In this document: positions 53,425-61,456 of the stretch, in pieces | Layout: each line of letters begins with the position of its first letter | Numbering within the stretch: position 1 is the stretch's first letter | Notes under the pieces: model-generated | Seen by the model: only the letters and a program-made list of their open reading frames with translations | Database searches by the model: none | Told to the model about the DNA's origin: nothing | NCBI GenBank assembly: GCA_045542485.1 | Contig: JAZQLC010000052.1 | Location: 62,001 to 126,000 of the forward strand | Source: SIG575 sp045542485 | GTDB taxonomy: Bacteria > Bacillota > Clostridia > Oscillospirales > Acutalibacteraceae | Direction: 5' to 3' | Length of the DNA: 64,000 nucleotides | Position numbers and translations under genes: made by a program

Positions 53425-54120
53425 TTATAAAATATTTTTTATCTGAAGCAAATCATCAACGATATAATCAGCAGATATACACTCCGTATCAGTCTTTTTA
53501 TCGAAATTGAACCAGCAGGTTCTGAAGCCATAAACTTTCGCTCCATTAATGTCGGCAGTTATCGAATCACCGATTAAAATTATTTCTTCTTTTTCAAATG
53601 TAGGAAGTCCATTTTTACACGCTTCAAAAAAACCTTTCGACGGTTTCGCAAATCCTATTTCTTCAGATGTAAAAATCTTTTTGATAAATGGTAACATCCC
53701 CGCTTTTCTTAATCTTTTTTCCTGCTGAGCAAGTTCGGAATTACTGGCGGTGCACACATAATATTTCTCGCTTAAATATTCAAGAATTTCTTCTGCACCG
53801 TCAACGGGAATTGCACTTGATTTAATATATTCTCTGAAAAGCTCTTCAAACTCTTCTCCGTCTGCATTTATTCCCATAGCTTCAAAAATTAAATTCCATC
53901 TGATTTTGAAAAGTCCCTGACGATCAAGCTCTCCTCTTTCGATTTTCTCCCAGAGTGAATTGTTGATTCCGTTGAAAATTTCAAAATAATTTTCAGGAAA
54001 GTCTATATGAAAATCCTTTGCTGCAAGACACATAGCTTCTTTTGAGCATTTGTGAAAATCAAGAAGTGTATTGTCAATATCTATCAAAACTGCTTTAATC
54101 ATTTTTATCACCGCAGTCAT
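53425..54120 (-). CDS. HAD-superfamily hydrolase (YjjG/phosphatase-like)
   Basis: The catalytic motif I is AVLIDIDNTLLDF near residue 10-22 with the nucleophile Asp; motif II is TASNSE, motif III Lys lies in GFAKPSKGFFE, and motif IV is ILIGDSITADINGAK. The cap domain between motifs I and II is helical, as in the YjjG/haloacid dehalogenase subgroup. It would remove phosphate from a small molecule, perhaps a nucleotide; the substrate cannot be read. The start at 54120 has AAAGGAT eight bases before it; MIKAVLI at 54102 is an alternative. Confidence 0.88.
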   Translation of the reverse strand: MTAVIKMIKAVLIDIDNTLLDFHKCSKEAMCLAAKDFHIDFPENYFEIFNGINNSLWEKIERGELDRQGLFKIRWNLIFEAMGINADGEEFEELFREYIKSSAIPVDGAEEILEYLSEKYYVCTASNSELAQQEKRLRKAGMLPFIKKIFTSEEIGFAKPSKGFFEACKNGLPTFEKEEIILIGDSITADINGAKVYGFRTCWFNFDKKTDTECISADYIVDDLLQIKNIL

Positions 54121-54166
54121 TATACTATCCTTTCTATGAAAAATCAAATATTTGTTCAAAATAAAC

Positions 54167-54194
54167 TTTACAAAAAAGTTTCCCGGTGTATAAT
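54167..54194 (+). promoter_or_regulatory. SigA-type promoter of the DegT-like short gene
   Basis: TTTACA (54167-54172) and a perfect TATAAT (54189-54194) are 16 bases apart, with TG before the -10. The leader to the ATG at 54213 is only about 12 bases, holding AGAGGTG. Confidence 0.72.
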
Positions 54195-54212
54195 TATATA
54201 GAGGTGAAAGAT

Positions 54213-54701
54213 ATGAATATTTTCAAAGCTGGTGCAATCATCCGCGAACAGCTGAAGAAACTTCCTGCAATTATCAACGACCTGCACAAGAATAAATTCT
54301 CTCTTATTGAGAAACTTGCTGACAAATCACTTGTTGCACCCTCCCACGATTTACAGGGTGACACTGCAACAACTCTCCCCTTAAGATTTGAAACTTCAGA
54401 GCAAACAAGAGCTTTCGCCTCAAAATGCAAGGAAAACGGTCTCGGTATCATAATTCCCGAGGACACCGGAAAACACATTTACACAAACTGGACGCAGATT
54501 ATGGAAAAGCGTGGCGCACTCCATCCCCTTATGGACCCCTTCAAAATGGAAGCAAACAAAGGTTTGCAGATGGACTACTCAATGGATATGTGTCCGAAAG
54601 CTCTCGATTACCTGGCAAGAACGGCTTACATTGCAATCGACCCTGACTGGGCAGAAGAAGATGTTGCAAAAATTGCAGAAATCGTAAACAGCGCTATGTA
54701 A
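54213..54701 (+). CDS. Short protein resembling only the C-terminal part of DegT/StrS aminotransferases
   Basis: The 162-residue product has the C-terminal features of DegT/DnrJ/StrS PLP-dependent aminotransferases: GAIIREQLKKLPAII near the start, then ALHPLMDPFKMEANKG and YSMDMCPKALDYLARTAYIAIDPDW near the end. The N-terminal half, which holds the large PLP-binding domain and the catalytic Lys, is absent, and no trace of it is seen upstream, where a HAD gene and a good promoter lie. It may be a stand-alone protein or the remains of a decayed gene. Own promoter, ribosome binding site and terminator favour the first. Confidence 0.65.
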   Translation: MNIFKAGAIIREQLKKLPAIINDLHKNKFSLIEKLADKSLVAPSHDLQGDTATTLPLRFETSEQTRAFASKCKENGLGIIIPEDTGKHIYTNWTQIMEKRGALHPLMDPFKMEANKGLQMDYSMDMCPKALDYLARTAYIAIDPDWAEEDVAKIAEIVNSAM

Positions 54702-54704
54702 AAT

Positions 54705-54738
54705 AAAAGCTGACTGAATCAATCAGTCAGCTTTTTTG
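54705..54738. terminator. Bidirectional terminator
   Basis: AAAAGCTGACTGA (54705-54717) pairs with TCAGTCAGCTTTT (54723-54735), a perfect 13-base stem with loop of five, between convergent genes. Confidence 0.92.
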
Positions 54739-55764
54739 TTATAATAAATTTTTCAGTTTCAGAATATCTTCTTCCTTTGTTGCCCAGCTTGATGCAAATC
54801 GTACAACGGTATGGTTTGCATCTTTTCTTTCCCAGAATTCGAAGACCACATCTTTTTTCAGACTTTCCATTTTTGAGTTTTCAAGCACCACAAACACCTG
54901 ATTTGTCTTTGTCTCGATGAAAAACTCATAACCTTTTTCACTGAAAATTTCTCTGATTCTGTCTGCCATTTTTATTGCGTGACGGCTGATTTCAAAATAG
55001 AGATTGTCTTCAAAAAGAGTATCAAACTGAATTCCTAAAAGTCTGCCCTTGGCAAGAAGTGCACCACTCTGTTTGATGATCTGGAAGAATCTTTTCGGAG
55101 CCTTGGTATTTGTGAAAACAACGGCTTCTCCGCAAAGAGCACCAACCTTTGTTCCGCCGATATAGAAAACATCGCATTTTTCAGCAATATCTTTCAGCGT
55201 TACATCCGTGCCGTCACTCATAAGACCATAGCCCAGTCTTGCACCGTCAAGAAAAAGCGGAATTTCATACTCTCTGCAGATTTCTGAAATTTCCCCAAGC
55301 TCATTTTTTGTGTACAGCGTTCCGTATTCGGTAGGATGTGAAATATATACCATTCCGGGGAAAACCATATGGTCGTGAGCTTCATCATCGTAAAACTTTT
55401 CAAGATATTTTCTCAGCTTTACAGAATTTATTTTTCCGTTTTCCTGAGGAAGCGTCAGCACCTTGTGACCCGTCTCTTCAATAGCACCCGCTTCGTGACA
55501 GTTTATGTGTCCCGTTTCGGCACTGATAACGCCTTCGCCCGACGAAAGCAGTGCGCTTATAACAATTTTATTGGTCTGTGTGCCACCCACTGTAAGAAAA
55601 ACTTCCGCATCGTCTCTTCCACAGAGCTTTCTGATTTTTTCCTTTGCAGAAAATGAGTATTTATCATCACCGTATCCGGGATGAAGTTCATCATTTGTTT
55701 CTGCGAGGCGGCGGATAATTTCAGGATGTGCGCCGTTATTATAATCACATTGGAAATAAAGCAT
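54739..55764 (-). CDS. Beta-eliminating lyase/low-specificity L-threonine aldolase family
   Basis: The PLP-dependent fold type I signatures are HPGYGDDKYSFSAKEKI near residue 28, FLTVGGTQTNKIVISALL, HINCHEAGAIEETGHKV and the catalytic Lys in FYIGGTKVGALCGEAVVF. LFLDGARLGYGL carries the pyridine-nitrogen Asp. The family splits L-threonine or L-allo-threonine to glycine and acetaldehyde; related lyases act on other beta-hydroxy amino acids. The 341-residue length is normal. It is the last gene of the operon begun by the TVP38 gene, four bases after the GH130 gene. Confidence 0.9.
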   Translation of the reverse strand: MLYFQCDYNNGAHPEIIRRLAETNDELHPGYGDDKYSFSAKEKIRKLCGRDDAEVFLTVGGTQTNKIVISALLSSGEGVISAETGHINCHEAGAIEETGHKVLTLPQENGKINSVKLRKYLEKFYDDEAHDHMVFPGMVYISHPTEYGTLYTKNELGEISEICREYEIPLFLDGARLGYGLMSDGTDVTLKDIAEKCDVFYIGGTKVGALCGEAVVFTNTKAPKRFFQIIKQSGALLAKGRLLGIQFDTLFEDNLYFEISRHAIKMADRIREIFSEKGYEFFIETKTNQVFVVLENSKMESLKKDVVFEFWERKDANHTVVRFASSWATKEEDILKLKNLL

Positions 55765-55768
55765 ATTA

Positions 55769-56722
55769 TTAGTCCTTCATAAGGTCGTGTTCTTTAATGA
55801 ACTTAATTGTTTCATCAACTGTTGTAAAAGCAAGAGCTACAACAGTATCTGCACCACCATAATAAATTGCTATTCTGCCCGTATCTGCATCTGTAAGTGC
55901 TGCGCAGGGGAAAACAACATTCGGAACGTCACCCACAAGCTCATAGTCTTTATGGGGAGCAAGAAGGAAGCAATCTGCTCTGTGCTTGACAATCCAGGGC
56001 TTGTCGATATCGAGAATTGCTGCACCCATAGCATATGTAAAGCCGTTGCAGGAAGTGAGAACGCCGTGATAGAAAACAAGCCAACCCTCATCCGTTTCAA
56101 TAGGAGTGGGACCCGCACCTACCTTTGTCATCTCCCAGTTTTTAACGGGCGACATAACGAATCTGTGTTTGCCCCAATATGTAAGGTCTTTACTGTGGCT
56201 GAGGAAAATATCGCCGTAGGGTGTGTGTCCTCTGTCGCAGGGACGGATGAAAAGCACGAATTCATCATTTATTTTTCTGGGGAAAAGCACACCGTTTCTT
56301 GCAACGGGATAACAAGCATCCTCAAGCTGAGTCCACTCTTTGAAATCCGTTGTGAATGCAATACCGATTGTTGTACCGTGAGGTGTGAGATTAACCCATG
56401 ACAGATAATACTTTCCGTCGATTTCACACAGACGGGGGTCATAGCCTCTGAAAATAACTTTTTCTTCAAGCTCCCAGTTAATTGCATCCTTACTGTAACC
56501 GACTACGAGAGTGTGGTCACGGCTTATATTGTCAACACGGAAAACACCTGCAAAGCCGTCACCGTAAGGTACGACTGCAGAATTGAAAATACTGTTTGCA
56601 CCGAAAAGGTTATCCCTTGTTATAACGGGGTTTCCGCTGTATCTCCATACGGGATATCTGTATCCTTCCGGTTTTTCTTCCCAGGGAAGATTTGGAATTG
56701 ACTGTCCTATGATTTTTGCCAT
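55769..56722 (-). CDS. GH130 beta-mannoside phosphorylase/hydrolase
   Basis: GH130 enzymes phosphorolyse beta-mannosides to mannose-1-phosphate, with some hydrolases in the family. The five-bladed propeller motifs are seen as NPVITRDN, NSAVVPYGDGFAGVFRV, GYDPRLCEIDGKYYLSW with the general acid at about Asp95, NGVLFPRKINDEFVLFIRP and GAGPTPIETDEGWLVFYHG. Arg and His phosphate-binding residues (FPRK, YHG) suggest a phosphorylase. The 317-residue length fits subfamilies acting on beta-1,4- or beta-1,2-mannosides; I cannot choose. It is translated close after the DUF6320 gene, in an operon with lipid-type genes. Confidence 0.9.
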   Translation of the reverse strand: MAKIIGQSIPNLPWEEKPEGYRYPVWRYSGNPVITRDNLFGANSIFNSAVVPYGDGFAGVFRVDNISRDHTLVVGYSKDAINWELEEKVIFRGYDPRLCEIDGKYYLSWVNLTPHGTTIGIAFTTDFKEWTQLEDACYPVARNGVLFPRKINDEFVLFIRPCDRGHTPYGDIFLSHSKDLTYWGKHRFVMSPVKNWEMTKVGAGPTPIETDEGWLVFYHGVLTSCNGFTYAMGAAILDIDKPWIVKHRADCFLLAPHKDYELVGDVPNVVFPCAALTDADTGRIAIYYGGADTVVALAFTTVDETIKFIKEHDLMKD

Positions 56723-56732
56723 ATTTATAACC

Positions 56733-57410
56733 TCACTGTATTGAAAATTTTGCTTTTAATTCTTCTTTGACTTTCTCAGGACCCTTGCAGAAGACTATCA
56801 CAAGAATCCCTGCCGAGACGACAAAAACTCCTATCCAGGAAAACGGGAGAATTTTCTGCGTAACCACCGAAACAATCCCCATAATGACAGCAAACACTCC
56901 CATAAACACGGGGTACGGTGCTGCCCTCTTTGAAGTCTTGGGCTGAATAAAAACAATAACCAGCAGAGCAACCATTACTACTATGCACACTACCGGTAAA
57001 AAATCCAAAATAAAATAACGAAAATTATCCGTCAATGCACAATACAGGAAACCTGCAAAAACAGCAGGGAAAAAATTCATCACAACATAGTTTCCTGCGT
57101 AAAGCTGTTTTACCAGCAATGGTCTGAAAATCAGTGTCCAAAGCACCGGTGCCAGGGATACGGTAAGTGCAAAAATTTTCTCTGAAACATCTGCAAATCT
57201 GAAAAGAAGAATTCCCGCAACAATTGTCACTGCCCAGATTGCAAGAAAAACAGTAAAAGGATTTCTCTTGTATTTTTCTGTTTTCACCTTAGGGTATTCT
57301 GCCAGAGTTATGCCGTCAATAAGCGGTGCATCGTCTGAAACTTTTCCGCCACACAGGGGACAAGCAGTGTATTCCTCCGGTAAGTCAACATTACATTCTC
57401 TGCATCTCAT
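56733..57410 (-). CDS. DUF6320-type membrane protein with N-terminal zinc ribbon
   Basis: The first 20 residues hold a zinc ribbon (C3-x2-C6 ... C17-x2-C20; CRECNVDLPEEYTACPLC). About six transmembrane segments follow from residue 50 to 215. The layout matches the DUF6320 family, which is often encoded beside the acyltransferase-like gene found upstream here. Function is not known. The ATG at 57410 overlaps the upstream stop as ATGA and has GGGAGGGG before it, so the two proteins are likely made together and may act as one complex. Confidence 0.82.
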   Translation of the reverse strand: MRCRECNVDLPEEYTACPLCGGKVSDDAPLIDGITLAEYPKVKTEKYKRNPFTVFLAIWAVTIVAGILLFRFADVSEKIFALTVSLAPVLWTLIFRPLLVKQLYAGNYVVMNFFPAVFAGFLYCALTDNFRYFILDFLPVVCIVVMVALLVIVFIQPKTSKRAAPYPVFMGVFAVIMGIVSVVTQKILPFSWIGVFVVSAGILVIVFCKGPEKVKEELKAKFSIQ

Positions 57411-58675
57411 ACATTCCCCTCCCAATCACTGCTTTCAACATGAACTCTAATTCCGAGAGAAGCTAATGTTTTATAGAATTCTCTCACAAGGTCAGTCTGC
57501 TTCGAAGCCACATTGAAACATATATTGAGTTTGTCATCAATGCTGTTAACGGCAATGCCAAAGCAGTCTCTGGGGCCACCAAGGAAAACTTCCATTCTGT
57601 TAATATGCTTTTTCATTTCAGGGGGCATTTTACATATACCTAAATTTGAAATAGTACATGCATATTTCTGCTGACCATTTTTGTAACCCATTTTAAGTAC
57701 GGGACGCTTGAGACCGTTAGGTAAAATTCTTACAATAGGATTGGTTGCAGTAGAAACGTTCATCGCAACATTTTTCTCAAGCACTTCCTTTGTCGTACCC
57801 TCTTTGATTTTACCTTCTATTGCTTTTAAAATATCATCAACTGTATAGGATTTGTCTGCTTCAAATTTCATTCCGATATTTGTAAAAAGAGAAAAGTTTC
57901 TCATTGAGTTAAGACCAAAAACAGGTCTCAGAGACACGGGAACTGAAATTTTTATAGGTTTCTTATTACTTTTCGGTGCACACTTGTGAAGCGAATAAAG
58001 ATACACCGCCGCAAGAAATTCCGTGATTGTAATGTTTCTCGGTTTACAATATTCTTTTATATCCGCCACAGGAACAAGTCCCTCAAAAAGTCTGTTGTAA
58101 TTCGGAATCGCTTTCACCTTATGCTGATAGCTCTTCTCCTCTTTTCTGTTCATCCCTTTGTTTCTCTTGTCATAAACCTTTTTGAAACAGTCAACTGTTT
58201 CTTCAGGAGCAGGAACAGAGTCAATTTCAATTACAAAATCGCTCTTGGGAATTTCGTGACCCTTAAGGCGAAGATAGTGCATAGTCAGAGTTTTCAGAAC
58301 CTCGATTGTGGCACCGCCGTCGGCTATACCGTGGAATGTTTCAAAACAAAGTCTGCGTTTATAATAAATTATCTTCATAGCAGGTACATCCGTATACCAT
58401 CTTGGTGTAGGAAGAATCGGATGCAGATGCTCTTCTTCAATAACGGGCATTTCATCCGTCTTTTCAAGATAGGGCCAGAAGTAGCCGTATCTGAGCTGAA
58501 CAAAATAAGACGGGAAGCGTGGCATTATGTCTTTGACTGCCTGTCTGAGAACAACGGGGTCAACATCTTCCTCAAGCCAGAAGCCTATTCTGTAACCGCA
58601 AATCCACTGACTGTTTGAAGAATAAGGATAAATTGTCGCAGCGTTGTCAAGCTCGTACCATATTCTTTCAGACAT
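57407..58675 (-). CDS. Condensation/alcohol acetyltransferase-like protein
   Basis: The protein belongs to the CoA-dependent acyltransferase (chloramphenicol acetyltransferase/condensation) fold. The catalytic HxxxDG motif is present as FHGIADGG with His115 and Asp119, and the second-half signature near VSLRPVFG and CTISNLGICKMP matches the alcohol acetyltransferase group. Acyl donor and acceptor are unknown. It overlaps the TVP38 gene by eight bases and the DUF6320 gene by four, so the three are tightly coupled. AAGGAG precedes the ATG. It could acylate a membrane glycolipid or polymer; this is inference. Confidence 0.82.
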   Translation of the reverse strand: MSERIWYELDNAATIYPYSSNSQWICGYRIGFWLEEDVDPVVLRQAVKDIMPRFPSYFVQLRYGYFWPYLEKTDEMPVIEEEHLHPILPTPRWYTDVPAMKIIYYKRRLCFETFHGIADGGATIEVLKTLTMHYLRLKGHEIPKSDFVIEIDSVPAPEETVDCFKKVYDKRNKGMNRKEEKSYQHKVKAIPNYNRLFEGLVPVADIKEYCKPRNITITEFLAAVYLYSLHKCAPKSNKKPIKISVPVSLRPVFGLNSMRNFSLFTNIGMKFEADKSYTVDDILKAIEGKIKEGTTKEVLEKNVAMNVSTATNPIVRILPNGLKRPVLKMGYKNGQQKYACTISNLGICKMPPEMKKHINRMEVFLGGPRDCFGIAVNSIDDKLNICFNVASKQTDLVREFYKTLASLGIRVHVESSDWEGNV

Positions 58676-59387
58676 TTTCTTTCTCCTTCTGAGCTGCTTT
58701 ATTTTTCTCTATCATTTTCTTTGTAATTATACCTGAAGTGATAACAAAAACAACGATTGCTGCAACGGGAACAGCTGTAAGCCACGGCTTTTCGCCGATG
58801 CTTTTAAGGGCAGTGCCAAAGAGTGTATAAACAACTGCAAGAGGAAACATACCAAGGTTTGTACCTATCATAAAGTTTTTGTATGAAATTCCCATAGCAC
58901 CGAAAAGAAGACTTGAAAGGTCACCGGGCAGAAGTCCCGAAAGTTTAACAACAAATGTTGTCTGCATTTCGTTTGCACCTGCAAAGTCATCAATTTTCTT
59001 TACTGCCTTGAAACGGTTTTTAAGTGTAGAAACCATTCCTGCACCTGTGAATCTGCCGAGGAAATAAGGAATTGATGAGCTGAGAAAAACCGAAATCAGG
59101 TTTATGAGAAGTGCTATCCAATAGTTGGGCATCATATATGCACAGATTGAAAAAACAACTGCCGGAGGAAAAACAAGCGCAAAGGATTTAACAATTGAAA
59201 AGCCGATTATAACAAACGCAATTGTTAATGTACCGCCTGTAATCATTTTGCTCAGTTCCGGTATGTTTGAAACCTTGATGTTGTATTTCTGAATGAGAAC
59301 AATACAGATAACAACCATCGCTACCATAATAACACCTGCTGCAATCTGCAACGCTTTGACCAATTTACCGTAATTTTTTTCTGCCAT
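58668..59387 (-). CDS. TVP38/TMEM64 family (VTT domain) membrane protein
   Basis: The 239-residue protein has about six hydrophobic segments. The VTT/DedA-like core is seen in ISVFLSSSIPYFLGRFTGAG and KLSGLLPGDLSSLLFGAMGISYKNFMIGTNLGMFP, where the G-x-x-P-type motif before the re-entrant helix is kept. DedA/TVP38 proteins are linked to lipid scrambling or undecaprenyl-phosphate flipping. The ATG at 59387 follows GGAGGAG; the earlier ATG at 59411 has no site and is close to the promoter. It heads a five-gene minus-strand operon. Confidence 0.87.
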   Translation of the reverse strand: MAEKNYGKLVKALQIAAGVIMVAMVVICIVLIQKYNIKVSNIPELSKMITGGTLTIAFVIIGFSIVKSFALVFPPAVVFSICAYMMPNYWIALLINLISVFLSSSIPYFLGRFTGAGMVSTLKNRFKAVKKIDDFAGANEMQTTFVVKLSGLLPGDLSSLLFGAMGISYKNFMIGTNLGMFPLAVVYTLFGTALKSIGEKPWLTAVPVAAIVVFVITSGIITKKMIEKNKAAQKEKENV

Positions 59388-59421
59388 ATGCTGACTCCTC
59401 CAAAAAATCATATCAAAAGTT

Positions 59422-59450
59422 ATTATACATTATTTCATATTGCTTTTCAA
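59422..59450 (-). promoter_or_regulatory. SigA-type promoter of the TVP38-acyltransferase operon
   Basis: On the minus strand TTGAAA (59450-59445) and a perfect TATAAT (59427-59422) are 17 bases apart, 34 bases before the ATG at 59387. Confidence 0.82.
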
Positions 59451-59457
59451 CATACAA

Positions 59458-60423
59458 TTACTTATCAAGTGTTCTGAAAATTTCTTTCCACACTCTTTCA
59501 TCCTGCGTCGTCATTCTGTGCCAGTCAAAGGATTTTCTGAAAGATGCTTTTTGCTCCTCTGTTTCAAGTTCTTTTTTCTTTGTCTTCTTTGTCAGCAGTG
59601 CAAAAAACTCATCCTTATACTTCACTGCATCTTCCGTAAAGTTTGGGTTATGACCCTTGTTTGTCTCGAGAAGAAAAGAGATATTTTGTTTTCCGTCAAG
59701 TTCTGCTTTCAGTTCATCAAAATGAACCTCTTTTTTGCAGAGCGTGTCGTTGTCAGAATAAATAAGAAGCACCTCTGCATCTGTGTTCTGAAGAGCTTTT
59801 ATTCCGTCCGATTTCACAAAGTCAGGATTTGATTTTTCTTCAAGTGCCATAATACTTTTTCTGTAAGGCTTCAGAATTCCAGAGAAAAATGAATTTATCA
59901 TTTTCTCAACAGAAACAAAGCCTGATAACACAACAATATGAGAAAAATCAGGATGAAAAGAAGAAATATTCATTGAAGAAAATCCGCCCCAACTGTGTCC
60001 CACAACAGAAAATTTATATCCCTTATATTTCCCATCACTTTTCAGACTGTTCATAAGGTCATTAAGGTCACACAGAGACTGGGCAAGTCCACCCGTGTTT
60101 TCTCCGCCTGATTCCATACAACCCGTGTGGTCATAAGCAAATACTGAATATCCGCCCATACAAAGGCGCTCAATTTCTTTCATATAGGCTGTATGTCCGC
60201 CACCCATTCCGTGTTCAAAAATTACAAGATGGTTTTCTCTCGCATCAGCATATGAATAAATATATCCCTGAAGCCGGTGACCCTTGGAGGAACGAAAAAC
60301 ATATTCTTCTCTTTCAAGTCCCGGAAAATCTTCCCAAGAAAAATAGAAAACACTTCCGTTGTCATCGCAACGCTTAAGCATCATATTTTCATATATTTTT
60401 ATGATTTTCTTTTCAAAAATCAT
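59458..60423 (-). CDS. Alpha/beta-fold hydrolase
   Basis: The nucleophile elbow is VVGHSWGGFSS with Ser144; the acid is likely the Asp in LLIYSDNDTLC and the base His is in TNKGHNPNF. FEHGMGGGHTAY near residue 70 is the oxyanion-hole strand. The lid between is short. The length is 321 residues and no signal peptide is visible, so it acts in the cytoplasm on an ester or amide that cannot be named. The ATG at 60423 is preferred over GTG at 60435. It lies 51-63 bases after the SGNH gene and may be cotranscribed with it. Confidence 0.87.
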   Translation of the reverse strand: MIFEKKIIKIYENMMLKRCDDNGSVFYFSWEDFPGLEREEYVFRSSKGHRLQGYIYSYADARENHLVIFEHGMGGGHTAYMKEIERLCMGGYSVFAYDHTGCMESGGENTGGLAQSLCDLNDLMNSLKSDGKYKGYKFSVVGHSWGGFSSMNISSFHPDFSHIVVLSGFVSVEKMINSFFSGILKPYRKSIMALEEKSNPDFVKSDGIKALQNTDAEVLLIYSDNDTLCKKEVHFDELKAELDGKQNISFLLETNKGHNPNFTEDAVKYKDEFFALLTKKTKKKELETEEQKASFRKSFDWHRMTTQDERVWKEIFRTLDK

Positions 60424-60486
60424 TTCATCACCCACTTGCTTTTTGTGCTTTTATATTTTAAATCAGGCAGAATCAGAAAACGGAAA

Positions 60487-61329
60487 CTATCTCGTAACAA
60501 AATTATAAATCACTGAAATAATGTGGAAAACAACTCCGAACATATTGAAAAACTCTGTAAACATTTCAGAAATCTGAACATCCTGACCCTGGGCAGAAAT
60601 AACGGGAGCAGTTGTTTTGCCGAGCTTTAATTCATAAAGCTTTTCCAGGATTACTTTTGCAATTATTTCATTACCTTTAACACTGGGATGGATGTCATCT
60701 CCTGCATAATTTTCAGGGTCATCACCAAGCGCAGTTCCCACATCAACGATAATGATTTCTCCCGGATTTTCTTCATTGTAACGGGCGATTGCAGCATTAA
60801 GTCTGTCTGCTGCCTGCTGATAAGGCGGTCTTAAGTATCCTGACTGAGGATTATAAAGTGTCTGCATCAGAATAACAGCATCTTCATTATGTTCGTTGAT
60901 TATGTCAATAATCTGACTGAAATTAGTGTAAAAGCCTTCCGCGATTTTATCAAATTGAGTGTAGTCATTTTTCACCATTGAATCAAACATAAGACCTATT
61001 AAATTACTCATAAGGAAATCATTTCCACCGATTGAAATGCTGATAATATCTGCTTTTTCAAGAGAAGCTATCACCTCTTCATCTGACAAACGATTTATAA
61101 GATTTGCAGTTGTATGTCCGGGAACGGCATAATTCGCATACTCATAGTCGTTTGTATCTGCAACTATTTTACCGTAGCATGCCTCACGTGCATTTGCAAG
61201 ACCCGAGCCGTAAGCAATTGAATCACCAAGCACAAGATAAAAAGGCTTTTCTGTCTGTGCGGAAACAGAAAGCGCAAAGGAACCGAGAAGCAGTGCCATG
61301 CACAAAATAACTGATATAATTTTTTTCAT
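60487..61329 (-). CDS. Secreted SGNH/GDSL hydrolase
   Basis: Residues 1-24 are a signal peptide ending at SVSAQ. Block I is LGDSIAYGSGL with the nucleophile Ser37; block III is SIGGNDF; block V is DDIHPSVKG with the catalytic Asp and His. The last 25 residues are hydrophobic (FNMFGVVFHIISVIYNF), possibly a membrane anchor. SGNH enzymes remove acyl or acetyl esters from lipids or glycans; the substrate is unknown. AAAGGGTG precedes the ATG at 61329; an in-frame ATG at 61338 is too close to it. Confidence 0.9.
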   Translation of the reverse strand: MKKIISVILCMALLLGSFALSVSAQTEKPFYLVLGDSIAYGSGLANAREACYGKIVADTNDYEYANYAVPGHTTANLINRLSDEEVIASLEKADIISISIGGNDFLMSNLIGLMFDSMVKNDYTQFDKIAEGFYTNFSQIIDIINEHNEDAVILMQTLYNPQSGYLRPPYQQAADRLNAAIARYNEENPGEIIIVDVGTALGDDPENYAGDDIHPSVKGNEIIAKVILEKLYELKLGKTTAPVISAQGQDVQISEMFTEFFNMFGVVFHIISVIYNFVTR

Positions 61330-61362
61330 AAAAAACACCCTTTCGTTTATAATTACAACATG

Positions 61363-61391
61363 AATATACCATGTTCGAAATATTAAATCAA
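61363..61391 (-). promoter_or_regulatory. Extended -10 promoter of the SGNH gene
   Basis: On the minus strand TTGATT (61391-61386) and TATATT (61368-61363) are 17 bases apart, with TGG before the -10, 34 bases before the ATG. Confidence 0.77.
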
Positions 61392-61411
61392 GCTATTTCT
61401 GAACATTATCA

Positions 61412-61443
61412 AAAAGGTCCCTATGTCACCATAGGAACCTTTT
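61412..61443 (-). terminator. Terminator after gatB
   Basis: AAAAGGT-C-CCTATG (61412-61425) pairs with CATAGG-A-ACCTTTT (61430-61443), one mismatch and a four-base loop. On the minus strand it ends in CCTTTTT. Confidence 0.87.
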
Positions 61444-61456
61444 GTTGTTTTAAAAC

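Noticed and set aside
55787..56401. 204-codon open frame opposite GH130
   Set aside because: Antisense shadow of a clear GH130 gene with unlikely composition.
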